Virus record (IMG/VR): IMGVR_UViG_3300023181_000021
Location: 1 to 37,013 of that record
Strand: one strand, 5' to 3'
DNA from: a virus
Length of the DNA: 37,013 nt
The first letter of the stretch is position 1; the number at the start of each line of letters is the position of its first letter. Positions 29,436 through 37,013 of this stretch are shown piece after piece. Below the pieces are notes generated by a model, which saw nothing but the letters and a program-made list of their open reading frames with translations, made no database searches and had not been told where the DNA came from. Both the position numbers and the translations under genes were made by a program.

Positions 29436-29455
29436 GGGGCGAGTGGGGTCGCCCC
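29436..29455 (+). other. GC-rich hairpin after the capsid unit
   Basis: GGGGCGA (29436-29442) pairs with TCGCCCC (29449-29455) over a 6-base loop GTGGGG. No U-run follows. Likely to limit or process the capsid transcript. Confidence 0.55.
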
Positions 29456-29487
29456 GACCAAGATTAACTTAATTAGAGATAACATTG

Positions 29488-29850
29488 ATGGCAAAACTTA
29501 AAGTAATACAATACGACCCATTCAAACGTGGAGACACACCAGTATTTGCTTTCCAATTCACACCGCCTTTTGACGGGTTTGACTGGACTACGATAACGGC
29601 TGATATTGCCATGACTGATGTTTCTAATCCTGTAGACAATACAGGGGCAGCAATGGTGAGGCTGAACCAAGCACTTACAGTAGATGTGAGTAACGTGGCG
29701 AGTGTATCAGCGCAACCGACCGTCTTAGAAAGCAAAGCACTTACACCAGAGGCTGAATACAAAGTTGAAATTCAACTCAAAGAAGGAAGCAATAATGTAG
29801 CCACTCCTATTACGGGGAGTGTAAAGATAGTACAGGACTACATAATTTAA
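29488..29850 (+). CDS. Baseplate/fibre-region beta protein (120 aa)
   Basis: ATG 29488 is preferred over the adjacent TTG 29485. VIQYDPFKRGDTPVFAFQFT and DWTTITADIAMTDVSNPVDN resemble the N-terminal domain of BppU-type or tail-fibre adaptor proteins; a single beta-sandwich is likely. Directly precedes the collagen-like fibre, so probably connects it to the virion. Confidence 0.6.
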   Translation: MAKLKVIQYDPFKRGDTPVFAFQFTPPFDGFDWTTITADIAMTDVSNPVDNTGAAMVRLNQALTVDVSNVASVSAQPTVLESKALTPEAEYKVEIQLKEGSNNVATPITGSVKIVQDYII

Positions 29851-29861
29851 AAGGAACACCT

Positions 29862-31532
29862 ATGATAGATAAACGTTACCTAGTCACCGTAGACCTTGCC
29901 AGCCAGAACCAAGGCATTGCTGTTACGAATGCTTCTGTAAGTGAGACTCAGATTGCAGCTACTACCTTTCTTACCGGACCATCCGGCCCACAAGGTTCTC
30001 AAGGAATACCTGGCCCTACGGGGGCGACAGGGCCTGCGGGAGCTGCTGGTGCAACTGGGGCGACAGGGCCAGCGGGCGCACCGGGAGTTGTGCAAAGCAT
30101 TATTGCGGGTACAAACGTTACGGTAGACAGTACTAACCCAGCTAACCCAGTGGTATCTTCAACGAATAGTGGTGGAGATGTTGTAGGCCCTAGCGGTGCA
30201 ACTGACAACGCGGTAGCTCGTTACGATACAGCTACAGGAAAGCTTATACAGGACTCATTAACCACACTTGATGATAATGGCGGGCTTATGTTATCTGGTG
30301 GCTTAGGGGTAGGTATATCAACTCCTACAGCTGGTATCAACACAGAAGGAAACGTAGATCTTACTAACTCTTCTGCAAGTAATGCAGTAGGTCGAGTTAT
30401 TAACTTTAGGACTGCTTCAGTAATTAGGGCATTTACAAGTGCCTTCCGTGACTCAACAGGTTCAGGCGGTAATATCCGTTGGGGTGTATCCGCAGCTGGC
30501 GGTGCACCAGTTGAGAAAATGCGTATGCTATCTAGCGGTTTCTTAGGTATCAATACCTCGACTGCCAATGCACAGCTTCAAATTAACGGAGACGCTAACT
30601 GGAACACTGGTGGTAACGTACCGGCAACCCAATACATCACAGTACTCCAGGCAAGCTCGAGTGCCGTAAAGACAGAGCTTCAAATTCTAGGAGTGGGAGC
30701 GGCTGACTCTTCTATGATTAACGGCCGTTTTACTAACTCAGCTAACGGTGCAGCAAACATTATGTACAAGTCTCGTTCTGCTGCTATTGGCGGTACAACA
30801 ATCGTACAAAATGGTGACATTATCGGTAACTATACCTTCGTTGCAGCAGACGGAACAACAAACGGTGTTGAGGTAGCTCGTATTCGCGCAAGGTCGTTTG
30901 GCGCACCTAGCACAGGAAACGTACCAGGTGCTTTAGACTTCCACACAAACCCAGGTAGTACTGACCAGGCAACAAATGCTATGTCTATCTTCTCAGATAA
31001 TACAGTTGCTATTGGGTACGCAGGTGCGAAGCAAACTGATATGCTCGCCGTCAACGGCACAGGGTTCTTTAACGGAACTGTTACGGGAAATACACCAACG
31101 CTTCCGGCGCACCTTACTACCAAGTCATATGTAGACTCTGCCGACGCACTTAAACAGAACAACATTACGCTTACAACAACAGGAACCTCAGGGGCGGCCA
31201 CGTTAATCGGGGCAACTCTAAATATCCCTCAATATTCTGGTGGGGGTGGAGGATCGGGAATCACTCGATCAATCAGCAATGTTTCCATTAACACAGCAGC
31301 AGGCTCGGCCTCACTGACAGATTACGTATATTTTGTAAGTGCAGGAGCGACCTTAACGCTTCCTACGGCGGTTGGCAACACGAATGCTTATGAAGTAAAC
31401 AATGATGGAGCTACGGATATTACCATCAACACCACGTCATCACAGACGATAAACGGTAACTTAACAATGCTGATAAGTCCTAATTCGTCACGTAAGTTCT
31501 ATAGTAATAATTCAAACTGGAAGGTATTTTAA
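29862..31532 (+). CDS. Tail fibre with collagen-like repeat
   Basis: 556 residues. Short N-terminal attachment (about 1-38), then about 12 Gly-X-Y triplets at residues 39-75 (GPSGPQGSQGIPGPTGATG and following), then a long beta-helical/intramolecular shaft (GDVVGPSGATDNAVARYDTA; GFLGINTSTANAQLQINGDA) and a distal domain after SYVDSADALKQNN. GVVQ-type turn follows the collagen part, as in many phage fibres. Trimeric receptor-binding fibre. RBS AAAAGGAACACCT. Confidence 0.8.
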   Translation: MIDKRYLVTVDLASQNQGIAVTNASVSETQIAATTFLTGPSGPQGSQGIPGPTGATGPAGAAGATGATGPAGAPGVVQSIIAGTNVTVDSTNPANPVVSSTNSGGDVVGPSGATDNAVARYDTATGKLIQDSLTTLDDNGGLMLSGGLGVGISTPTAGINTEGNVDLTNSSASNAVGRVINFRTASVIRAFTSAFRDSTGSGGNIRWGVSAAGGAPVEKMRMLSSGFLGINTSTANAQLQINGDANWNTGGNVPATQYITVLQASSSAVKTELQILGVGAADSSMINGRFTNSANGAANIMYKSRSAAIGGTTIVQNGDIIGNYTFVAADGTTNGVEVARIRARSFGAPSTGNVPGALDFHTNPGSTDQATNAMSIFSDNTVAIGYAGAKQTDMLAVNGTGFFNGTVTGNTPTLPAHLTTKSYVDSADALKQNNITLTTTGTSGAATLIGATLNIPQYSGGGGGSGITRSISNVSINTAAGSASLTDYVYFVSAGATLTLPTAVGNTNAYEVNNDGATDITINTTSSQTINGNLTMLISPNSSRKFYSNNSNWKVF

Positions 31533-31533
31533 A

Positions 31534-32322
31534 ATGGCATTCGATCAGCAAGTAAAACGAACAATAAATAGCTTGGATGTTGTTCCTACTATTAATACAT
31601 CACCACAAGCAAACACAACTGGTAATATAACCACTTCATCTACAACTATTGTAGCTACCGACTTAGTAGGGGTGGGTTCAGCAACTGTACAGTTCAAAGG
31701 AACATACGCAGGTGTCAACGTTACCTTTGAGGCCTCACCTGACGCTGGCACAACTTGGGTTGCGGTAAACGGGCAACAGGTCACAACTGGTCTTAACACC
31801 GCGTCTGGAGCGACCGGTGTGCTAGCAACAAACGCGACGGTAGCCTACAACGTTACGCCCCTTCTAGGGTTTGACCAGTTCCGTGTACGATCTACGGCAT
31901 TCACCTCTGGTAGTGCCGCAGTGGTCATTCACACTTCAAGTCAGTTCACCCAGACATCTGTGGCAGTAGTCGCAGCACCAACAACGACTGTCACAGGAAC
32001 AGTAGCAACTACCCAGTCAACAAGCCCTTGGATTACTCGTGAGGGTGGAGCGGCAACACCAACAACAACCCAGGTTACACCTACAACAACAAGCACAACT
32101 TTGAAGGCTTCAAACGCAGCTCGTAAACGTCTCATCCTATCTAATGAAGGAACATCGGACTGTTACGTAGCATACGGGGCGACATCGAGCGCGGCGGCTC
32201 ACGCTTTTATCGTACCTTCGGGTGGAGCAGCAACTATACCAGGAGAAGAGTATACAGGTATTGTCTCCGGTGTTTGGATAGCAACTGGTGGTAATAACAT
32301 GCAAGTAACGGAGACTGTATAA
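31534..32322 (+). CDS. Fibre/receptor-binding region protein
   Basis: 262 residues, one base after the fibre stop. Thr/Ala/Val-rich beta protein: QFKGTYAGVNVTFEASPDAG in the first half, Thr-rich linker (TTQVTPTTTSTTLK) and a C-terminal domain CYVAYGATSSAAAHAFIVP that recalls capsid- or tail-decorating beta domains. Probably part of the adsorption apparatus. TAATG overlap with the next gene. Confidence 0.6.
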   Translation: MAFDQQVKRTINSLDVVPTINTSPQANTTGNITTSSTTIVATDLVGVGSATVQFKGTYAGVNVTFEASPDAGTTWVAVNGQQVTTGLNTASGATGVLATNATVAYNVTPLLGFDQFRVRSTAFTSGSAAVVIHTSSQFTQTSVAVVAAPTTTVTGTVATTQSTSPWITREGGAATPTTTQVTPTTTSTTLKASNAARKRLILSNEGTSDCYVAYGATSSAAAHAFIVPSGGAATIPGEEYTGIVSGVWIATGGNNMQVTETV

Positions 32323-32876
32323 TGCCTCAGATTAACGGTCAACCAGACGCAACAACAACGAGTAAGGGTAAGATACAACTTGCCGGAGGATTACGCGGTA
32401 CGGCAATAAGCCCACAACTAGCCGCAGGAACCTCTGTGCAAACTGTATCAACTAACTTTGCAACATCCCTAACTAGTACTGTCATCTTGCCTCATGACGA
32501 CACAATACCAACAAATACAGAAGGTGTAGAGGTGATGACACAAACCATAACCCCACTTTCAATGACGAATATACTAGTAATATCGTTTAACGTGTTTGCC
32601 TCTCATAGCGTTGCCACGTTCATATCTTCCGCTCTGTATCAAGACTCTGGAGCAGCCGCAATAGCTGCGAGCGCAAGCTACCAGACTGTAGCCACCGGTA
32701 CAAATGTCACCTCTGTTACATACCGTATGGTGGCTGGGACTACTTCGCCTACGACATTCAGAGTACGCACCGGCGGGAATGACACTGGAACGCTTACTTT
32801 CAACGGAGCTAATGGTGGACGTAGGTTCGGCGGTATCTCAATGTCAAACATAACTATTACAGAGGTTGCAGTCTAA
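32322..32876 (+). CDS. Fibre-like protein (184 aa)
   Basis: Starts in TAATG. Begins INGQPDATTTSKGKIQLAGG, a turn found at the start of many fibre tips, followed by a jelly-roll-like domain (TLTFNGANGGRRFGGISMSN). Probable receptor-binding head domain. Confidence 0.6.
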   Translation: MPQINGQPDATTTSKGKIQLAGGLRGTAISPQLAAGTSVQTVSTNFATSLTSTVILPHDDTIPTNTEGVEVMTQTITPLSMTNILVISFNVFASHSVATFISSALYQDSGAAAIAASASYQTVATGTNVTSVTYRMVAGTTSPTTFRVRTGGNDTGTLTFNGANGGRRFGGISMSNITITEVAV

Positions 32877-33349
32877 TGCCAGATATATCACCATCAAACA
32901 CACCAAGTAACGCACTTACTATGGACATGTTAGACTCTGACGCTACGTTTGCAGCGAATAGTAATAGCAAAGTAGCAACTCAAGAGGCAGTCAATACCTC
33001 CATCAAACAGAACCGCCGTAAAGCTTATGTTAATGGGCAAATGATAAATGGAATCATACCTTACTTAGCCAAGGCCACTGTAACATCAGGAGCAGCTACC
33101 CTATGGCTTACAGATGACGGAACATCTACAGGGAACGCAGTATTCACCACTATTTATCCAGAGGGTATTGTCATTAATGCGTATGGTTCAGGTAACAACT
33201 ATCAGGTATATAACGTGGTAGTTTCTGGTGACTTGAAGAAAGTAACATGCCAAGTAAATCAAATGGCCGGTGCTATTCTTGGGCTAGTGAATGTTACGAG
33301 CGCAGCGAACGGTATTGACGTGCGTGGTATCGTATTGGGCACGGTGTAA
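32876..33349 (+). CDS. Fibre-like protein (157 aa)
   Basis: TAATG start. NSKVATQEAVNTSIKQNRRK resembles the 'VATQ.AV.T.I' connector used between fibre shafts and tips; the rest is beta-rich (ATVTSGAATLWLTDDGTS). Probably the last appendage of this block. Confidence 0.6.
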   Translation: MPDISPSNTPSNALTMDMLDSDATFAANSNSKVATQEAVNTSIKQNRRKAYVNGQMINGIIPYLAKATVTSGAATLWLTDDGTSTGNAVFTTIYPEGIVINAYGSGNNYQVYNVVVSGDLKKVTCQVNQMAGAILGLVNVTSAANGIDVRGIVLGTV

Positions 33350-33534
33350 TGAAACCTACGGTTACGGTTAATAAACTTTTTCTCATATTATTTGTTACCC
33401 TACAAATTATTATTGTCGGCGTAATAGTTTATGCCATAATCAGCCCGAAGACCGTCATCGTTCAAATAGAAAAGCTAGATAACTCCTACTCTGTTGAAAA
33501 GCCTCTTGAAGTAATACCCCCCCGTATCCCTTGA
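33349..33534 (+). CDS. Single-span membrane protein (61 aa)
   Basis: TAATG start. Basic start, span at residues about 10-32 (LFLILFVTLQIIIVGVIVYAI), then an exported 28-residue tail ending PLEVIPPRIP. Similar in topology to 6063-6488. Function unknown. Its end overlaps the -35 of the next promoter. Confidence 0.6.
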   Translation: MKPTVTVNKLFLILFVTLQIIIVGVIVYAIISPKTVIVQIEKLDNSYSVEKPLEVIPPRIP

Positions 33535-33559
33535 CTTATTAACACGACTGTGCTAGTAT
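33531..33559 (+). promoter_or_regulatory. Promoter of the AACACGACT group before a 34-aa peptide
   Basis: TTGACT (33531-33536), 17 bases, TG-C-TAGTAT (33554-33559). Spacer holds TTAACACGACTGTGC. The leader ACGAAAGGATTAT resembles that of 17128. Confidence 0.75.
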
Positions 33560-33583
33560 TATAATCAATCACGAAAGGATTAT

Positions 33584-33688
33584 ATGAAAACATTTAAAGG
33601 TGCAACATTACTAGCAATACCAGTATTATTCGTACTAGCTTTTATTAGCACAATCATTTTAGTTGTCATTGATACCGCCAGCCTGTAG
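33584..33688 (+). CDS. Single-span membrane micro-protein (34 aa) with its own promoter
   Basis: RBS ACGAAAGGATTAT before ATG 33584. MKTFKGATLLAIPVLFVLAF then ISTIILVVIDTASL: one span, short ends. It is a one-gene unit with an early-type promoter set between late genes, so it is probably expressed early. A superinfection-exclusion or signalling role is possible; unknown. Confidence 0.6.
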   Translation: MKTFKGATLLAIPVLFVLAFISTIILVVIDTASL

Positions 33689-33689
33689 T

Positions 33690-33714
33690 ATAACTATCCT
33701 GCCTACGCTATAAT
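33690..33714 (+). promoter_or_regulatory. Late promoter P-late4 (ejection proteins)
   Basis: ATAACTAT (33690-33697), 11 bases, TATAAT (33709-33714). Same spacing as the other three late boxes. The roughly 85-base leader before 33800 contains GACCA/TGGTC and TACG/CGTA pairs. Confidence 0.6.
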
Positions 33715-33799
33715 CCAAGTATCGTAGACCATACTTATTAGGTGGTCGTGTCTAACTCTTGTGGAACGATAAAATACAACTTATTTTATTGGAGACAAC

Positions 33800-34921
33800 A
33801 TGGCTAACTTTTTTGGACAATTACTTGATAACGTAGGAACAGCACTTAACCTACCCGAGCTGGGATACTCAGAGGGCTTCGGTGGCGGTAAAACCGCTAA
33901 CACCGGACGTATTACAGGAACACAGAATGACCTTTTCAATACCTCATCAAGTAAAGGCCTACAATTAGCAAATGCAGCATATAACTCTAAGCCTGCTGCA
34001 ACACCTGCGGCAGGTTTCCTGGTAGGGGGTACTGCTGCCTCAGATGGTTCTACGGGCGGTGTTTACGGCTCAACAAGTTCAACTGGTAGCTCAGGTGGAG
34101 CTGGTCGTGTCGCAACCTCTTATGACCCAGCAGCACTTGCATACTACGATGACCAGGAAACATTAGCTCGACAAGCATTAGACCGACTCAACGCACAACG
34201 TGGTATTGGCTTAGGCAACGTACAAAACTCTTACAACAGCGCTCTTAATAGCCTACTTGGTTCTAACGCACAAGCAGAACGTGACGCAGGCCTTACTAAG
34301 CAACGTACTATTGATGACAACGTAACTGCTCGTGCAAACGTAGACCAGACAGTAGCACGACAGGCTCAAGGACTTCGCCGGTTACTCGGTAACTCTTCAA
34401 GTGCAGCACAATATGCAGCTCCTTTGGCTGTAGCTCAACAAGGCAACAAGCAACAAGGCGCTATTCAAACATCATTTGGTCGCAACCTCCAGAACATTGA
34501 CATTGCAGATGAAGACCGAAAGCGTGCATTCGGTTCTGCCCAAGAAGACCTTACTAACCAACGTACTCAACAAGAAAACGCACTTAACGCTGGTCTACTG
34601 CAGAATGAAGCACAGATTAACGAACAGCTATCTAGCATTGCCCTTCAACGTGCGCAAGCCCGAGGCCAGAACTACGCCCAAGCTCGTGGCGCTCTTACAC
34701 CGTTTAATGACCGTGTCTCTACACTATTGGCACAAATCGACCAACTCGGAGCTAACCCAGCTATTACGGCTAAGAATGTAGCCTTCACAGCCCCTACGCT
34801 AGACGCTTACAACACAAGCGGTATTGCAGTGGCTCAAGGACAAACACCTGCACAAGCAGCAGCAGGGCAATATGCAAACTTACTTAACCAAGACGATGAA
34901 CGTCGAAGGAAACTATTCTAA
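33800..34921 (+). CDS. Ejection / internal virion protein 1
   Basis: 373 residues, RBS ATTGGAGACAAC. Gly/Ser-rich residues 60-105, then a long helical Ala/Gln/Arg/Asn-rich part (ARQALDRLNAQRGIGLGNVQ; NEQLSSIALQRAQARGQNYA). Such long amphipathic helical Ala/Gln-rich proteins before the giant polyvalent protein match DNA-ejection proteins of podoviruses. Inference from composition and gene order. Overlaps the next gene by one base. Confidence 0.6.
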   Translation: MANFFGQLLDNVGTALNLPELGYSEGFGGGKTANTGRITGTQNDLFNTSSSKGLQLANAAYNSKPAATPAAGFLVGGTAASDGSTGGVYGSTSSTGSSGGAGRVATSYDPAALAYYDDQETLARQALDRLNAQRGIGLGNVQNSYNSALNSLLGSNAQAERDAGLTKQRTIDDNVTARANVDQTVARQAQGLRRLLGNSSSAAQYAAPLAVAQQGNKQQGAIQTSFGRNLQNIDIADEDRKRAFGSAQEDLTNQRTQQENALNAGLLQNEAQINEQLSSIALQRAQARGQNYAQARGALTPFNDRVSTLLAQIDQLGANPAITAKNVAFTAPTLDAYNTSGIAVAQGQTPAQAAAGQYANLLNQDDERRRKLF

Positions 34922-35313
34922 TGGACATTCTAAGCAACCTCAAAAAGCTTCTTGGTATTCAAGACGGACAACGACGCCCAGAACAATTAGCGGTAGGGCA
35001 GCCTCAAACACAACGAACTATTGGTCGTTTACCACAGCAAGTACAGCAACAAGCTCAAATTTATGAGCAAAATCCAGATGACCCACGTGTTGCCGGCGCA
35101 GACCCGGCTTTATTTGGGTACGCAGAAGACGATGGCATTTCAGCATACGCGGGTTCGCCAGCCTTACAGCAGAATCAAGTCATCCGCCAAGCCCCAAACA
35201 CAAGTCAACTTTTAGGCTCTGTTAATCCTGTATGGCAACAACAGCAAGGTCAAACGCCTTACGGTCTACAAGGTTTTACTAGCCCACTAGAACGATTAAC
35301 TCGACGACGATAA
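34921..35313 (+). CDS. Ejection-region protein 2 (130 aa), Gln-rich
   Basis: TAATG start. Gln is exceptionally frequent (RLPQQVQQQAQIYEQNPDDP; PVWQQQQGQTPYGL). Short helical start (ILSNLKKLLGI), basic end (LERLTRRR). Probably a virion protein ejected together with its neighbours. Confidence 0.55.
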   Translation: MDILSNLKKLLGIQDGQRRPEQLAVGQPQTQRTIGRLPQQVQQQAQIYEQNPDDPRVAGADPALFGYAEDDGISAYAGSPALQQNQVIRQAPNTSQLLGSVNPVWQQQQGQTPYGLQGFTSPLERLTRRR

Positions 35314-35326
35314 AGGAGCGCCTGTA

Positions 35327-37013
35327 ATGGCATATACTAAGGTTCAACGCAAAGATAAAGGTTTTGATTTCTTTGACGATAAAGGTAAGAAAATTACCAT
35401 TGAACAGTATACCCAAGCCACAGGTGCGAACGGCTCAGACCTACGAAAATCGTTAGCACAGAGCGGTGACCGTGTTTCACAAGATATTATCAGAGGTGAT
35501 AACTTCTCTAAAGCAACAAAGGAATTGGGAAACTTTGGTAAAAGCTTAGTATCTCTTACGCAACAAGGTGCGGGTGCACTTGGGGACGTTGCACTCCAAG
35601 GCGGTGCGTTAATAGGTAACATTGGTGCTAATACCAACCCTTTCACAAACCAACAGCAAAAACAGAAACAATCTACTCAACAGTTTGCTAATACGGACGC
35701 TCTAAGAAAACTCTTACAATCTCAAACTGACGTAGAGGGTAAGAAAGTTGTGGGTACATCAGATGTAGACCAGAACGCTACTAGGATTGCTACAGGTCAA
35801 GGAGACGCACAAGATGTTGCTGCTGTTCTTGGCAAAGGGCTTGAAGTAGCCAACACGGCGACTATGTTTGCTAACCCCATCAACCTTGCAAAAGGTGCAC
35901 CCGTTTCTCAGGTGATAAAGAGAGGGTTAGCTGACGCTGGTCTATTTGCTACTACAGGAGGCTCTCAGGCGGGTTTACAGACCTACGGTGAAACCGGAGA
36001 CCTAGGCAAGTCATTACAGTCCGCTGCTCAAAATGCTCTCATTTCAGGAATTACAGCAGGAGGATTAGACATAGCCGCCCCGCTAGCAGGTGCTGTAGCT
36101 CGCAATGCACCCACAAAAGCAGCACAAGTGGTTAATGAAGCCCGGCCCTCTGTAATCGCCTCTAAAGACCCTAGAGTGACAGGTTTTGACGACCAGTACC
36201 AAACACTCGCCCAACAGTTCGATACAGTACAAGACCCTATCGCTCGCCGAGAGGTTTCTAAAGCTATGGCTCAGAACCGTGTTGAAAGACTTAATGCACA
36301 GAAAAGTATCCAGAGAGAAATAGGTCAAGGTGGATATGTCCGTGTACCGGGCAAAGCAGAAGAACCTGCTGTTAACCAGATAGCAGAACCAATACAGGAA
36401 ATACCTGTTCAGACACCTGAATTACAAGCACCACAACCGTTATCAAGATTTGCCTCACAAACTGCACCTAACAGTGGTAATCTCAGCCCCGAACTAGCAA
36501 ATGCAGTACGAGAAAATGCTTCAAGTTACCAAAAGTCTACTAATGCCGGTAGCGTGGAAAAGTCAATCGACTTCCTTAGCACTCGTTCAGAAGACGAAGC
36601 CATTGACGACGTTCTTTCTAGGCTTAGCCAAAAGAATATCGACCGTCAAGCCGTAACGGACGCTATCGCTACAGCTTCTTCACTTGACGCAAGGGGTGGC
36701 ACCCGCAATCTAGAGTTAGCGCAGAACATTTACGACCGTCTTTCAGAACAACTTACTAAGGCAGGTCAAACTGTACAGGCTGCTTCAATCATCTCCCGCC
36801 GTACACCAGAGGGTATGGCTTATAACGCTTTACGAGAATTACAAAAAGCAGAAGTGTCAGTGACTCCTGACATCCGCCAAGCTATCGTTACGAAGACTCA
36901 GGAGATTGGTAAGCTACCACTAGGTAGTGAGGCCAGAGAAGTTGCTACAGCCGAACTACAGAAACAAGTAAACAGCCTCATACCTACTGAGCTTGTAGAT
37001 AAGATTGTTGGTA
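35327..37013 (+). CDS. Large ejection / polyvalent internal virion protein, N-terminal part
   Basis: ATG 35327 with AAAGGAGCGCCTGTA upstream. The frame is open to the window end and, after removing the 127-base overlap, continues at base 1 and ends at 2064, giving 1,207 residues. Residues 1-520 are covered here: a polar N-terminus (FDFFDDKGKKITIEQYTQ), amphipathic Gly/Ala-rich helices at about 60-90 and 190-250 (ALISGITAGGLDIAAPLAGA), a Pro/Gln linker (about 335-370) and the helical block with TKAGQTVQAASIISRRTPEG (about 475-497), reminiscent of large polyvalent phage proteins. No lytic-transglycosylase motif was found in this part. Confidence 0.85.
   Translation, partial: MAYTKVQRKDKGFDFFDDKGKKITIEQYTQATGANGSDLRKSLAQSGDRVSQDIIRGDNFSKATKELGNFGKSLVSLTQQGAGALGDVALQGGALIGNIGANTNPFTNQQQKQKQSTQQFANTDALRKLLQSQTDVEGKKVVGTSDVDQNATRIATGQGDAQDVAAVLGKGLEVANTATMFANPINLAKGAPVSQVIKRGLADAGLFATTGGSQAGLQTYGETGDLGKSLQSAAQNALISGITAGGLDIAAPLAGAVARNAPTKAAQVVNEARPSVIASKDPRVTGFDDQYQTLAQQFDTVQDPIARREVSKAMAQNRVERLNAQKSIQREIGQGGYVRVPGKAEEPAVNQIAEPIQEIPVQTPELQAPQPLSRFASQTAPNSGNLSPELANAVRENASSYQKSTNAGSVEKSIDFLSTRSEDEAIDDVLSRLSQKNIDRQAVTDAIATASSLDARGGTRNLELAQNIYDRLSEQLTKAGQTVQAASIISRRTPEGMAYNALRELQKAEVSVTPDIRQAIVTKTQEIGKLPLGSEAREVATAELQKQVNSLIPTELVDKIVG
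36887..37013. repeat. Terminal direct repeat, copy 2 (circular-contig overlap)
   Basis: Identical to 1-127. One copy should be removed to obtain the 36,886-base circle. Confidence 0.95.

Noticed and set aside
29880-30208. Arg/Cys-rich and Pro/Ala-rich minus-strand frames
   Set aside because: They are mirror frames of the collagen-like GPAGATG repeat and have no RBS.

Overview
The window is an almost complete circular genome of a tailed, podovirus-like phage. Bases 1-127 are repeated exactly at 36887-37013, and a reading frame runs through that junction without a break. The unit is therefore best read as a 36,886-bp circle, cut inside the gene for a large ejection protein. I found no tRNA, rRNA, integrase, DNA or RNA polymerase, helicase, primase or CRISPR array.

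Layout, in circular order. (1) 11.56-21.1 kb, plus strand: early region with many very short overlapping genes, an ERF-type annealing protein, a zinc-finger protein with homing-endonuclease-associated repeats, a NinG/Rap-like nuclease, small HTH proteins and many small membrane proteins. Inside it (15.85-17.04 kb) is an unusual cassette: a small membrane-anchor ORF whose frame appears to connect, by a -1 frameshift at T TTA AAA, to an Apf/transglycosylase-like muralytic domain. A structured RNA lies on each side, and the two RNAs share a 12-nt motif. (2) 21.1-29.4 kb: small genes, terminase small and large subunits, a few small genes, portal, scaffold-like protein and major capsid protein. (3) 29.5-33.7 kb: fibre and appendage genes, one with collagen-like repeats, plus two small membrane proteins. 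(4) 33.8 kb through the junction to 2.06 kb: three ejection/internal virion proteins, the last about 1,207 residues long. (5) 2.1-9.7 kb: tail adaptor, tail nozzle, appendages, membrane proteins, an M23-type endopeptidase, a holin and three small genes. (6) 9.7-11.4 kb: the only minus-strand genes (two tiny membrane proteins and one 118-aa protein), separated by a roughly 0.9-kb gene-free stretch rich in stem-loops.

Control. Two promoter groups can be seen. Group 1 has a near-consensus -35, an extended TGN -10 and a conserved spacer with the core AACACGACT (11.57, 17.08 and 33.54 kb; a variant with the core inverted at 15.84 kb). It precedes early or stand-alone genes. Group 2 has ATAACWAY, exactly 11 bases, then TAWAAT, and precedes late genes (tail adaptor, appendage, portal, first ejection protein). 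Other TATAATTAA boxes precede short terminated RNAs or structured leaders. Genes are packed with ATGA and TAATG overlaps, so translational coupling is probably widespread.

Host. UGA acts as a stop, promoters look like ordinary sigma70 sites with extended -10 boxes, and ribosome binding sites are of GGAGG/GAAAGG type. The muralytic domain (GACGLGQALPCSK, WW end) and the HHLYF protein resemble, from memory, families common in Saccharibacteria (CPR/TM7) and Actinobacteria. A Saccharibacteria-like or Gram-positive host is my best but uncertain guess. The M23 peptidase plus r1t-type holin give an ordinary lysis system, so the second, early, membrane-anchored muralytic domain with its RNA flanks is the most unusual part of the window.
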